Assembly (NCBI GenBank): GCA_947500525.1
Contig: CANMSH010000001.1
Coordinates: forward strand, 744,001-808,000
Direction of reading: 5' to 3'
Origin: an uncultured Flavobacteriaceae bacterium
Lineage (GTDB): Bacteria > Bacteroidota > Bacteroidia > Flavobacteriales > Flavobacteriaceae
Length of the DNA: 64,000 nt
The notes under the pieces are model-generated. The model ran no database searches, was not told the origin of the DNA, and was given only the letters and a program-made list of their open reading frames with translations. Made by a program: the position numbers and the translations under genes. Shown here one piece after another: positions 9,906 through 19,057 of the stretch. Numbering within the stretch: position 1 is the stretch's first letter; each line of letters begins with the position of its first letter.

Positions 9906-12824
9906 TTAAAAATTAACATTTAGGTGGAAATAAAATTGCTTCGTACTCGGGAAAGGAGTAACGTCTATACCACTTGAAAGTCCTGCACTACCGTTGGTAG
10001 ATACCTCTGGGTCATAACCGGTGTAATCTGTTATAGTAAACAAGTTTCTAGCAGAAACACCAAATTTAACATTACTAAGCCCAAAAGACTTTAGAGCGTT
10101 TGAAGGAACTCTATAATAAAGAGCAACTTCTCTCAATCGAACATATCCAGCAGGTTCGATAAAACGTGTGGCAACAAAACCTGAAGCGGCTCTGGCTTGA
10201 CCTGCAGGAGTATCTAAATCAGTAGTGGTACCACCTAAATCAGTTAATAGCTTAGTTAAATTAATATTGTCTCCACCTTCTTTCCAATGTAATAAAAATG
10301 AAAAATCAAATTGTTTCAAGAATGTGATGTTATTATTAAATGACATTTGAAAATCAGGTTCTGAATCACCAATTTGAGTAGGCACTCCATTTACAGTACC
10401 AGCAAGCTGAGTAACTGGCTTTCCTTCTTCAATATAATAGGTTCCTAAACCTAAACCAAAACCTGCACCAGGTTGCGCAAAAGGAGGAACTTCTAATCTT
10501 GTTATTTCCGAGTTGTTGAACCAAAAACGTACGCCAGAATTCCAACTAAAGTTATCGGTCTCAAACGCATTAACATCTAATGCCAACTCTAAACCAGTAT
10601 TCTGTAAATCAGCCAAGTTTGTCGTTTCGGTAGAAAAACCTGAAGATGTAGGCAATCCTCTACTTAAAATAAGATCGTTTACATTTCTGTTATAATAAGT
10701 TGCTTCAAAAGTCACTCTATCAAAAAATCTCGCATCCAAACCTACTTCAAATTCAGAAGAAGTTTCAGGCTCAATGTTTGGATCTCCTTTTGCAGGATTG
10801 ATAGTAGAACCACCGTTACCTCCAATAGATGTTGCATTTAAACTAGTAAATAAAGAACCAAAACCAGCAGAAGCACCTGTTTCTCCATAAGCTGCTCTCA
10901 ATTTAAATTGACTAATTGATTCTGATTTCCAAAAATCAAAATTGTTTAAATTAATGGCCATAGAAGCCTTTGGGAAACCATATAGTTTATTAGGGTCTCC
11001 GTTTAAAGTTGACTTATCAAGTCTATATCCTAAAGTTCCAATAAATTGGTCTTTGTAGTTACCTTCAAATTGTGCAAAATATCCAAATTCTCTAACCGAA
11101 AAGGTATTTTGAGTTACACTTTGATTATTACCTTGATTTAAATTTGTTTGATTTGGAATTAAATCAGTAGCTGTACTCAAGACTAAATCAGCAACCTGAT
11201 CTAAATAAGAGATACCAGCCTGCGTAGTTAAAGCCAAGTCTCCCTCCATGGCATCGTGATTCCAAACACCAATAACCTGTGCATTAAAGTTGGTAAATCC
11301 GTTTTTACCAACACCAATAAATCCGTTTTGACCACTGGCAATAGTACCTTGATGCGTTTCAGGTACGTACACATCTGTTTGATTTGATAAGTAATCTAAA
11401 CCAAAATTAGAAACCAATTTAACTCGGTTTTTATCATTGGTAAACAACTTTGTGTTAATTTTCATACCTTGAATAAAACGATTATTTAAATCCGTATTCG
11501 ATGCTTGATCACGCACAAAAATAGGGTTACCCGTGTAGTTTGGGTTGTTTGGGTAATTACCTTGCTCGTCTGGGAATAAATTAATCCAAGGTCTTGTAAA
11601 AGCCAACGTATATCCATAACTCAAACCTCCTTCATTTTCATTACCCGTAAAACTTCTGCTTGAAGTACTTCTAACATAATTCGAGCTCAAAGAAAAGTCG
11701 AAAACATCTGATATTTTATGATCAATATTCGCCTTAATAGATAAACGTTCATAACCAGTATTTTTAATAATACCTTCTTCATCTCTATAGGACGCCCCTA
11801 CATAAAACTTTGTTTTTTCGTTACCACCATCGGCACTTATTTTTGTCTCAGTAATAAAGCCTTTTTCACCATAAATTTCTTCTTCATAATCGATCAAACC
11901 TCCGTTAGCAATGGCTTCATTAAATAATACAACTTCAGCTGCATTAAATGTTGACTCTACGTTGGCAGCAGTCCAATTTCTTAAACCCAATGGGTTTTGA
12001 ATTTCATTAAAACCAACATCCTGTCCGAATCTAAATCTAGTCTTTCCGCTTTTACCACGTTTCGTAGTAATGATAACCACCCCAGCGTTCGCTCGAGTAC
12101 CATAGATAGCTGCAGCAGAGGCACCTTTCAATACTTCTATGTTTTCAATATCATTTGGATCGATATCAGCAATTCTATTTGCTGAATTTTCTTCATTTCC
12201 TCTGTTCGCACCAGAGGCAAATCGTAAACCAGAAGGAATTTCTACGTTATTAATGTATACTCCATCTACAATAAATAAAGGTTGGTTGTTTCCGTTAATA
12301 GAAGAAATACCACGTAATCTTAATGCGATACCTCCTCCTGGAGCACCAGAACCCGCAACAATGTTTACACCTGTTAATTTACCATATAAGGCACCGTCAA
12401 CAGTCGATTGTCCGGTGTTACCAACAAGTTCCTCAGCCGAAACTGTTGATACTGCATTGGCAAGATTCGTTCTTTTAACAGAAGATGCTAAACCAGTTAC
12501 AACCACTTCATCTAAGCCTACTGCATCTTCTGCTAACGTAATGTTAACAGCTACACTGGCATCTGTAATTTCTTGTTCTTTTGTTGCATAGCCGATAGAA
12601 GATACGACTATCGTAGCTGGAACCGCTGTAAGATTTAATGAAAAATTTCCATCTCCATCTGCGGTGGTTCCATTAGAAGTTCCTTTTTGAATAATTGTTG
12701 CGAAGGGTATACCTTCTCCCTGAGCATCACTAATCTTACCCGTAATGGTTTGTGCTATCATTCCTAATGGAAGCAAAAACAAGGCAAGAAACATGACACT
12801 TTTACTAAGTAGTGTTTGTTTCAT
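9906..12824 (-). CDS. SusC/RagA-family TonB-linked outer membrane transporter
   Basis: This is a TonB-dependent outer membrane channel, 972 aa. A signal peptide (MKQTLLSKSVMFLALFLLPLGMIAQ) is followed by a carboxypeptidase-regulatory-like domain (about residues 27-110, with TADGDGNFSL). Next comes the SusC plug (the DEVVVTGLASS stretch, then GLRFASGANRGNE and IENIEVLKGASAAAIYGTRANAGVVIITTKRG near 225-255) and a long beta-barrel ending in FHLNVNF with a terminal aromatic. It partners with the SusD gene 10 nt downstream. Full length for the SusC class, somewhat shorter than glycan-importing members. Confidence 0.95.
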   Translation of the reverse strand: MKQTLLSKSVMFLALFLLPLGMIAQTITGKISDAQGEGIPFATIIQKGTSNGTTADGDGNFSLNLTAVPATIVVSSIGYATKEQEITDASVAVNITLAEDAVGLDEVVVTGLASSVKRTNLANAVSTVSAEELVGNTGQSTVDGALYGKLTGVNIVAGSGAPGGGIALRLRGISSINGNNQPLFIVDGVYINNVEIPSGLRFASGANRGNEENSANRIADIDPNDIENIEVLKGASAAAIYGTRANAGVVIITTKRGKSGKTRFRFGQDVGFNEIQNPLGLRNWTAANVESTFNAAEVVLFNEAIANGGLIDYEEEIYGEKGFITETKISADGGNEKTKFYVGASYRDEEGIIKNTGYERLSIKANIDHKISDVFDFSLSSNYVRSTSSRSFTGNENEGGLSYGYTLAFTRPWINLFPDEQGNYPNNPNYTGNPIFVRDQASNTDLNNRFIQGMKINTKLFTNDKNRVKLVSNFGLDYLSNQTDVYVPETHQGTIASGQNGFIGVGKNGFTNFNAQVIGVWNHDAMEGDLALTTQAGISYLDQVADLVLSTATDLIPNQTNLNQGNNQSVTQNTFSVREFGYFAQFEGNYKDQFIGTLGYRLDKSTLNGDPNKLYGFPKASMAINLNNFDFWKSESISQFKLRAAYGETGASAGFGSLFTSLNATSIGGNGGSTINPAKGDPNIEPETSSEFEVGLDARFFDRVTFEATYYNRNVNDLILSRGLPTSSGFSTETTNLADLQNTGLELALDVNAFETDNFSWNSGVRFWFNNSEITRLEVPPFAQPGAGFGLGLGTYYIEEGKPVTQLAGTVNGVPTQIGDSEPDFQMSFNNNITFLKQFDFSFLLHWKEGGDNINLTKLLTDLGGTTTDLDTPAGQARAASGFVATRFIEPAGYVRLREVALYYRVPSNALKSFGLSNVKFGVSARNLFTITDYTGYDPEVSTNGSAGLSSGIDVTPFPSTKQFYFHLNVNF

Positions 12825-12852
12825 TTATCTGAATTAATTAGTTTATGTTTAA

Positions 12853-12883
12853 CAAATATTGCTTTTTTTTTTAGATTTCGCAA
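12853..12883 (-). promoter_or_regulatory. Predicted promoter for susC-susD
   Basis: Read on the minus strand: TTG (12883-12881), a 20-nt spacer, then AATATTTG (12860-12853), one mismatch from TAnnTTTG. It lies 29 nt before the susC ATG. The rest of the 12825-13083 gap is AT-rich with homopolymer runs and no other feature I can support apart from the moxR promoter. Confidence 0.4.
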
Positions 12884-13031
12884 TTTTCATTCCTTTAATT
12901 AACAAATTCATTAACTTTTTTTTAACATTCAATAATTTGAAAAATGAAATTCGAAATGACGTTTTTCGACAAAATTTATAGACTTATATTTAACCAAATT
13001 TTAACAGCAAAAGCCTGTGTTTAGTGCTAAG

Positions 13032-13062
13032 TTTGTTTTCCTGAAAAAAAAATGTAGTATTG
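13032..13062 (+). promoter_or_regulatory. Predicted promoter of the moxR-bat operon
   Basis: TTTG at 13032-13035 is followed after 19 nt by TAGTATTG at 13055-13062 (one mismatch from TAnnTTTG), 21 nt before the ATG. A second TAnnTTTG match (TAAGTTTG, 13028-13035) overlaps the upstream box but lacks a well-placed partner. Confidence 0.5.
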
Positions 13063-13083
13063 CAATAAATTTTTAAAAGATAT

Positions 13084-14088
13084 ATGGAAGAAATAACTAC
13101 GAGTGTTGATATTCGAGCAATTAATGAGAAGATAGAAAGAGAAAGTGCTTTTGTAGATTTATTAAATCTTGAAATGAATAAAGTAATTGTTGGTCAAAAG
13201 TATATGATCGAACGATTATTAATTGGATTGTTAGGAAATGGTCATATACTCTTAGAAGGTGTGCCTGGTTTGGCAAAAACTTTATCTATTAACACACTTT
13301 CTCAAGCAGTGAAAGGAACATTTAGTAGAATTCAGTTTACACCCGATTTATTACCTGCAGATGTTATTGGGACGATGATCTACAATATGAAAGAAAATGA
13401 TTTCTCGATCAAGAAAGGACCAATATTTGCCAATTTTGTTTTGGCAGATGAGATCAATAGAGCGCCGGCGAAAGTACAGTCTGCATTATTGGAGGCCATG
13501 CAAGAGCATCAAGTTACTATTGGAGATTCTACCTTTAAATTAGACGCTCCTTTTTTAGTTATGGCAACTCAAAACCCAATTGAGCAAGAAGGAACATATC
13601 CTTTACCAGAAGCTCAAGTGGATCGTTTTATGTTAAAGACGGTGATTGATTATCCGAAACAAGCTGAAGAGCAATTGATCATGCGTAATAATTTAAAAGG
13701 TGCTTTTGAAAAGGTGAATGCGGTAGTTGACTTAGAGCAAATATTGAAAGCGCGTGAAGCCGTGAAAGAGGTGTACATGGATGAGAAAATAGAAAAATAT
13801 ATACTTGATATTATTTTTGCAACACGATACCCAGAAGAGTATCGATTACCTGATTTAAAGCCACTAATTAGTTTTGGAGCCTCTCCAAGGGGAAGTATAA
13901 ACTTAGCAATGGCGGCAAAGTGTCATGCTTTTATTAAGCGAAGAGGATATGTGATTCCTGAAGATGTGAGGGCTGTAGTTCACGATGTTTTAAGACATAG
14001 AGTAGGTATAACATATGAAGCCGAAGCTGAAAATATTACATCGGTGGAAATAATTGATAAGATTGTGAATCAGGTAGAAGTACCTTAG
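13084..14088 (+). CDS. MoxR-family AAA+ ATPase
   Basis: This is a cytoplasmic AAA+ ATPase of the MoxR subfamily, whose members act as chaperones for von Willebrand factor A (VWA) domain proteins. Walker A GVPGLAKT is near residues 58-65 and Walker B FVLADEINRAPAKVQSALLE near 119-138. Sensor 1 ATQNPIEQEG and the sensor 2 region SPRGSINLAMAAK are also visible. The 334-aa length is normal. It heads an operon with DUF58 and Bat genes, the standard genomic partnership. Confidence 0.95.
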   Translation: MEEITTSVDIRAINEKIERESAFVDLLNLEMNKVIVGQKYMIERLLIGLLGNGHILLEGVPGLAKTLSINTLSQAVKGTFSRIQFTPDLLPADVIGTMIYNMKENDFSIKKGPIFANFVLADEINRAPAKVQSALLEAMQEHQVTIGDSTFKLDAPFLVMATQNPIEQEGTYPLPEAQVDRFMLKTVIDYPKQAEEQLIMRNNLKGAFEKVNAVVDLEQILKAREAVKEVYMDEKIEKYILDIIFATRYPEEYRLPDLKPLISFGASPRGSINLAMAAKCHAFIKRRGYVIPEDVRAVVHDVLRHRVGITYEAEAENITSVEIIDKIVNQVEVP

Positions 14089-14161
14089 AATTTTTGATTT
14101 GAAAAGCGAGATTTATAAGCTAGAAAACCTGTAAATCCCAAACCTACAATGTAAATCGAAA

Positions 14162-15031
14162 ATGGATACGAAAGAAATACTTAAAAAAGTACGAAAAATA
14201 GAAATCAAGACACGTCGATTGTCTGATCATATTTTTTCTGGCGAATATCATAGTTCGTTTAAAGGACGAGGGATGACATTTTCTGAAGTACGTCAATATC
14301 AATTTGGAGATGATATTAGGAGTATTGATTGGAATGTAACCGCAAGATATAACGAGCCTTTTGTAAAAGTTTTTGAGGAAGAACGAGAGTTGACTATGGT
14401 ATTGATGGTCGATGTTAGTAGTTCTGAATTGTTTGGAACTTCACAACAATTTAAAAGAGAAACACTTACTGAAATTAGTGCAACATTGGCATTTTCGGCA
14501 ATTCAAAATAATGATAAGGTTGGATTGTTGCTTTTTTCAGACGAAATAGAGCTGTTTATTCCACCGAAAAAAGGAAAGACGCATGTACTTCGTATCATAA
14601 GAGAATTAATAGAATTTCAACCAAAGAGTAAAAAAACCGATATTCAGCAAGCATTACGTTATCTATCGAATGTAATGAAGAAGAAGGCAATTGTATTCAT
14701 CTTATCAGATTTTATGGATGAAAATTATGATCAAGCTTTAAAAATTGTAGGTAGGAAACATGATGTTACTGGAATTCGTGTATACGATAAATATGAAGAA
14801 GAAATACCCTCTCTAGGGATGGTGCCCATGACAGATGCAGAATCGGGTAAAACAATATTGGTAAATACAAATTCTAAGAAAACACGTGCAAATTATAGAG
14901 CACATTATTTAAAAACTGTTGATTATTTTGAGAATACTTTTAAAAGAAGTGGATCAGGAACAATCAGTACCAGAATAGATGAGAGTTATGTTAAAAAATT
15001 GCTCGGATATTTTAAACGTAAAGGAGCATAA
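14162..15031 (+). CDS. DUF58 domain protein with VWA-like fold
   Basis: This 289-aa protein has the DUF58 signature region (GRGMTFSEVRQYQFGDDIRSIDWNVTAR, residues ~37-64) followed by a VWA-like domain with a MIDAS-type DVSSS motif near residue 83. DUF58 proteins are regular companions of MoxR ATPases and are thought to be their clients. It has no signal peptide or membrane segment. A 73-nt gap after moxR shows no clear promoter, so cotranscription is likely. Confidence 0.92.
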   Translation: MDTKEILKKVRKIEIKTRRLSDHIFSGEYHSSFKGRGMTFSEVRQYQFGDDIRSIDWNVTARYNEPFVKVFEEERELTMVLMVDVSSSELFGTSQQFKRETLTEISATLAFSAIQNNDKVGLLLFSDEIELFIPPKKGKTHVLRIIRELIEFQPKSKKTDIQQALRYLSNVMKKKAIVFILSDFMDENYDQALKIVGRKHDVTGIRVYDKYEEEIPSLGMVPMTDAESGKTILVNTNSKKTRANYRAHYLKTVDYFENTFKRSGSGTISTRIDESYVKKLLGYFKRKGA

Positions 15032-15060
15032 TGAATTGATAGAAGGTGTAGCAGTATAGC

Positions 15061-16191
15061 ATGAAAAGACTTATTACATATATCGTATTTTTTATTGGTT
15101 TTGCAGTATTTGCGCAAAAGCAACCTGAGATTTCTGTCAAAGCGGATACTACCAAGATTCGCATTGGTGAAACCATCAATTATGAAATCATCGTTGATAA
15201 TGCTGATACAGGGGTTAATTTTTCTGACATCAAACTAGATAGTTTCGGACGTGTTGAAGTAATCGAATCTTTTGATATTGATACTCTCAAAAACAGATTG
15301 ATAAAAAAGTATACCCTTACGAGTTGGGATAGCGGACGCTACGTAATCCCGAGACAACGCGTTTATGTCTGGAGTCAAGAGTACTTAACCGATTCGTTAA
15401 TGATCGATGTGAATACCGTAGCAGTTGATACATTGAAGCAACAACTCTATACCATCAAAGCAATACAAAACGAACCGTATACATTTGATGATTTTAAGAA
15501 TTACATACTTTGGATTTTAGGTATTTTACTCGTCTTAGGTTTGATTTTATACTTTTTGTTTAAAAGAAAAAATGCTGAATTTGATGCCGCAGGTCAACCT
15601 ATATTAGCACCATATCAAGAAGCCATACTACACTTGAAGCAGTTAGATAAAAAACAACTTTGGCAAAATAATAAAGTCAAAGAATACTATAGTGAACTGA
15701 CTAGCATTGTAAGGTATTATATCGAACGAGAATTAAAAATACCTGCATTAGAAAGAACAACGGATGGATTGATAGATACCCTGACAGATTTTAGTGACGC
15801 CGAATCTATTGTGACCACACCTGAGACAATTAAAAAATTGAAGGCATTGTTACAAGAGGCTGATCTCGTGAAGTTTGCGAAATCAAAACCGGTGGCTACT
15901 GAAATAGAAAATGATAGAGAAAATGCTGAAGAAATTATCAATACACTGCAACCCACAGCAGTGATGAATACACTGCAGGATGTTGAAAGCGAATTACCTA
16001 TTGTATTGGTACAAAAACCAGTGTACAAAAAACCTTCATTGATTAGTAAAACCCTGATAATTTTAGGACTGCTTCTATTGATTTTCGCAATCTCCTATGC
16101 AGTAAGTTCTGGTTTAAGAATGAAGGGTGCCTATGACGATGCCTATCAAGAATATCAGCAATTAAATCAAAGCGCAGATGAATTGGAGTAG
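15061..16191 (+). CDS. BatD-like membrane protein of the Bat operon (small)
   Basis: This 376-aa protein has a signal peptide (ending VFAQ near residue 20), an N-terminal extracytoplasmic beta-rich domain (~21-150), a membrane segment near 150-170, a cytoplasmic stretch with YYSELTSIVRYYIERELKIPALERTTDG, and a second membrane segment near 325-345. This arrangement resembles a shortened BatD. It lies between the DUF58 and batA genes and its end overlaps batA by 14 bases, so translation is probably coupled. Its role within the complex is not known to me; the domain reading is by pattern. Confidence 0.8.
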   Translation: MKRLITYIVFFIGFAVFAQKQPEISVKADTTKIRIGETINYEIIVDNADTGVNFSDIKLDSFGRVEVIESFDIDTLKNRLIKKYTLTSWDSGRYVIPRQRVYVWSQEYLTDSLMIDVNTVAVDTLKQQLYTIKAIQNEPYTFDDFKNYILWILGILLVLGLILYFLFKRKNAEFDAAGQPILAPYQEAILHLKQLDKKQLWQNNKVKEYYSELTSIVRYYIERELKIPALERTTDGLIDTLTDFSDAESIVTTPETIKKLKALLQEADLVKFAKSKPVATEIENDRENAEEIINTLQPTAVMNTLQDVESELPIVLVQKPVYKKPSLISKTLIILGLLLLIFAISYAVSSGLRMKGAYDDAYQEYQQLNQSADELE

Positions 16192-17179
16192 TTTAGAATT
16201 TCATAGCCCAGAATTTTTATGGCTGCTGCTGCTTATCCCGCTGCTAGCGATATGGTACTTTTTTATTCGTACCAAAGATACGGCTACCTTAAAGATGGCA
16301 AGCACAAGAGGTTTTGCAGAACAATCTATGGTAGCTAAGTTAAAACCTTTATTGTATGTATTAAGATTGCTTGCTTTTGCAGCGTTAATTGTTGCTTTGG
16401 CTCGCCCTCAAAGTGTAGAAGTAAGTAAAAAAACAAAAACAACAAGAGGTATTGATATTGTAATGGCCATAGATGTGTCGGCCAGCATGTTGGCGAAAGA
16501 TTTAAAGCCAAATAGGCTTGAAGCACTTAAAGAAGTGGCGACAAAATTTGTAACCAAAAGACCAAATGACCGAATAGGCATCGTTGTATATGCCGGTGAG
16601 AGTTTCACGCAAACACCTATTACAAGTGATAAAAGAATAGTAAAGAATACAATTTTCAAGTTACGATGGGGTGATTTAGAAGGAGGAACCGCTATTGGAA
16701 TGGGATTAGGCTCTGCAGTAAATAGATTAAAGGAAAGTAAGGCGAAGAGTAAAGTCATTATTTTGTTGACAGATGGTGTTAATAATTCAGGGTTTGTTGA
16801 TCCGAAAACAGCGACCGAATTGGCGAAGGAATTAGATATAAAAGTTTATACAATTGGTTTGGGAACCAACGGTACGGCCTTATTTCCCTATGCAAAAGAT
16901 GCCAATGGAAATCTATTGTTTAGAAATGCTCCTGTAGAGATTGATGAGAAATTATTAGAATTTATTGCTGAAGAAACGGCAGGTCAATATTTTAGAGCTA
17001 CAGATAATGAAAAGTTAGCTTCTATTTATGATGAAATTAATAAACTGGAAAAAACAGAAATAGAAGAATTTAAATATACAAATTACGATGAAGAATATAG
17101 GCCATTGGTGTTGTTAGCAGGATTTTTAATTTTGTTTGAAATGACCTTAAGGTTTACTGTATTCCGAAGTTTTATATAA
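16178..17179 (+). CDS. batA: BatA: VWA domain membrane protein
   Basis: This protein of the Bacteroides aerotolerance operon has membrane segments near residues 10-28 and 57-75, a VWA domain with MIDAS motif DVSAS (in IVMAIDVSASMLAKD) near residue 100, and a C-terminal membrane helix near 305-325. The N-terminal segment HSPEFLWLLLLIPLLAIWYF is typical of BatA/BatB. The length of 333 aa is normal. It is followed by its paralogue batB after 17 nt. Bat genes were named from a Bacteroides fragilis oxygen-tolerance phenotype; the molecular function is not fully defined. Confidence 0.93.
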   Translation: MNWSSLEFHSPEFLWLLLLIPLLAIWYFFIRTKDTATLKMASTRGFAEQSMVAKLKPLLYVLRLLAFAALIVALARPQSVEVSKKTKTTRGIDIVMAIDVSASMLAKDLKPNRLEALKEVATKFVTKRPNDRIGIVVYAGESFTQTPITSDKRIVKNTIFKLRWGDLEGGTAIGMGLGSAVNRLKESKAKSKVIILLTDGVNNSGFVDPKTATELAKELDIKVYTIGLGTNGTALFPYAKDANGNLLFRNAPVEIDEKLLEFIAEETAGQYFRATDNEKLASIYDEINKLEKTEIEEFKYTNYDEEYRPLVLLAGFLILFEMTLRFTVFRSFI

Positions 17180-17196
17180 ATGAATTAGTAGTTAGA

Positions 17197-18240
17197 ATGT
17201 ATCAATTAGAGGAACAAAAATATTTTTATTATTTCATTGCAATCGCAGTACTTTTGATAGCTTTTGTATTGGTTTCTCTTTGGAAAAAAAGTAAGCAAAA
17301 GTCATTTGCAGACGCAAAATTATTAGAAAAACTGAGCCCTGAAGCTTCACCATTTAAGGCGGTTTTAAAAGTTCTAGCTGTTGCATTGGGTTTGTCTTTT
17401 TTAGTTGTTGCGTTGGTAAACCCTAAAATGGGAACGAAGTTAAAAACAATTAAAAGGCAAGGTGTAGATGTTGTTTTTGCTTTAGATGTTTCTAAAAGTA
17501 TGCTTGCCGAAGATATTGTGCCAAATAGACTAGACAAGTCGAAACAGATAATTTCGAAAATAATAGATAAATTAGGAAGTGATCGAGTAGGAATTATCAT
17601 TTATGCAGGTAACGCGTATCCGTTGTTACCGATTACCACTGACCATGCCGCTGCTAAGATGTTCCTGCAAAACGCAAATCCAAATATGGTTTCTTCTCAG
17701 GGAACAGCGATTAATGAAGCTTTGAAATTAGCAAAGACTTTTTATGACGACGATGACCAAACAAATCGTTATTTATTTGTGATATCCGATGGGGAAGATC
17801 ATGAAGAAAATGTTAGCTATATAGCAGAAGATGCGACGAAAGAAGGAATAAAAGTATATAGCATCGGGGTTGGTACTGCAAAAGGGAGTCCTATACCCTT
17901 AAAACGGGATGGAACATTAATTGGATATAAAAAGGATAGGAAGGGTGAAGTAGTGATTACCCAATTAAACGATAAAACGTTAAAATCGATTGCCTCTGAT
18001 GGTAATGGAGAATATTTGTATGGTAATAATACAGCTAAAACTGTTGAGTATATTGATGAATTGTTGTTGGCAGCGGATAAAAAGGAGTTTGAAACGAAAC
18101 AATTTGCAGATTATAAAGATCAATTTCAATGGTTTGTTGCTTTTGGATTGTTGTTTCTTATTTTTGATACCTTGATGTTAAACAAGAAAACCAATTGGAT
18201 CCAACGATTAAATTTATTTAACGAAAAAAAGAAAGAATAA
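17197..18240 (+). CDS. batB: BatB: VWA domain membrane protein
   Basis: A paralogue of BatA with the same design: membrane helices near residues 10-28 and 60-78, the VWA MIDAS motif DVSKS (in VVFALDVSKSMLAED) near residue 100, a Thr/Asp-containing second metal-site loop (ISDGEDHEE), and a C-terminal membrane helix near 310-330. It is 347 aa. batC begins one base after its stop codon. Confidence 0.93.
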   Translation: MYQLEEQKYFYYFIAIAVLLIAFVLVSLWKKSKQKSFADAKLLEKLSPEASPFKAVLKVLAVALGLSFLVVALVNPKMGTKLKTIKRQGVDVVFALDVSKSMLAEDIVPNRLDKSKQIISKIIDKLGSDRVGIIIYAGNAYPLLPITTDHAAAKMFLQNANPNMVSSQGTAINEALKLAKTFYDDDDQTNRYLFVISDGEDHEENVSYIAEDATKEGIKVYSIGVGTAKGSPIPLKRDGTLIGYKKDRKGEVVITQLNDKTLKSIASDGNGEYLYGNNTAKTVEYIDELLLAADKKEFETKQFADYKDQFQWFVAFGLLFLIFDTLMLNKKTNWIQRLNLFNEKKKE

Positions 18241-18241
18241 A

Positions 18242-19054
18242 ATGAGACATCTATTTTTTTTAGTAGTACTGATTTCTTCTTTTTCATTTGCTCAGAAGGC
18301 GAATGAAAAGGCAAAAGTGAAAAAAGTTGAAAAACAAATTATTCGTGACGGTAACGACTTGTATAAGCAGAATAATTTTACAGATGCAGAGGTGCAATAT
18401 AAAAAGGCCTTAGAAGTAAATCCGAATTACGAAAAGGCGAATTATAACTTAGGAAATGCAATTTACCAACAAAATAGGTTTAAAGAAGCACTTCCTATGT
18501 ATGATTTGGTTACTAAAACCTCCGATAATAAATTGACCAAGGCTGAGAATTTTCATAATATGGGCAACGTGTATATGAAGAGTAAAGAATACGCAAAGGC
18601 AGTAGAAGCATATAAAAATTCGTTACGCAATAACTCTAAGGATGATGAAACGAGATATAATTTAGCGTTAGCTCAGAAATTACTCAAGAATCAAGCTGAT
18701 AATAAGAAGAAAGATAAAAACAATAAAGACAAGAACAACGACAAGAAAGATCAGAAGAAGGAAAATAAGGATCAAAATAAAGATAAGAAAGACCAAAATA
18801 AGGATAAGAAAGAAGGAGATAAGGGAGACAAAGACAAAGACAAAAAAGGGGATAACAAGAAAGATCAAAATAAAGATAAGCAAGGAGAGAATGAGAAAAA
18901 GAAGAAAAACCCTCAACCAAAAAAGAATCAACTTTCAAAAGAACAAATAAAACAATTGCTTGAGGCAATGAATAATGAAGAGAATAAGACACAGAAAAAA
19001 GTAAATGCGAAAAAAGCACGAGGAAGAAAAGTGAAACAGGCCAAAGATTGGTAA
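18242..19054 (+). CDS. batC: BatC: TPR protein with long Lys/Asp-rich low-complexity tail
   Basis: A signal peptide (ending SSFSFAQ, residues 1-18) is followed by three tetratricopeptide repeats (about 30-140; ALEVNPNYEKANYNLGNAIYQQ is the clearest), so this is an extracytoplasmic scaffold protein. Residues ~148-230 are a low-complexity run of K, D, N, Q, E and G built from KDKKDQNK-like units. The C-terminus is again more ordered (LSKEQIKQLLEAMNNEE), a segment seen in other BatC-like proteins. The antisense reading frames over this region are by-products of the repeat. Confidence 0.9.
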   Translation: MRHLFFLVVLISSFSFAQKANEKAKVKKVEKQIIRDGNDLYKQNNFTDAEVQYKKALEVNPNYEKANYNLGNAIYQQNRFKEALPMYDLVTKTSDNKLTKAENFHNMGNVYMKSKEYAKAVEAYKNSLRNNSKDDETRYNLALAQKLLKNQADNKKKDKNNKDKNNDKKDQKKENKDQNKDKKDQNKDKKEGDKGDKDKDKKGDNKKDQNKDKQGENEKKKKNPQPKKNQLSKEQIKQLLEAMNNEENKTQKKVNAKKARGRKVKQAKDW

Positions 19055-19057
19055 AGA

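Noticed and set aside
12139..12591. 150-codon open frame antisense to susC
   Set aside because: Overlaps the conserved plug domain of SusC completely; Ser/Pro/Thr-rich by reverse reading.
18680..19019. Two overlapping hydrophobic reading frames antisense to batC
   Set aside because: They are produced by the Lys/Asp-rich repeat read in reverse (Leu/Ile/Phe-rich), have no start signals of their own, and batC is a well-supported gene.
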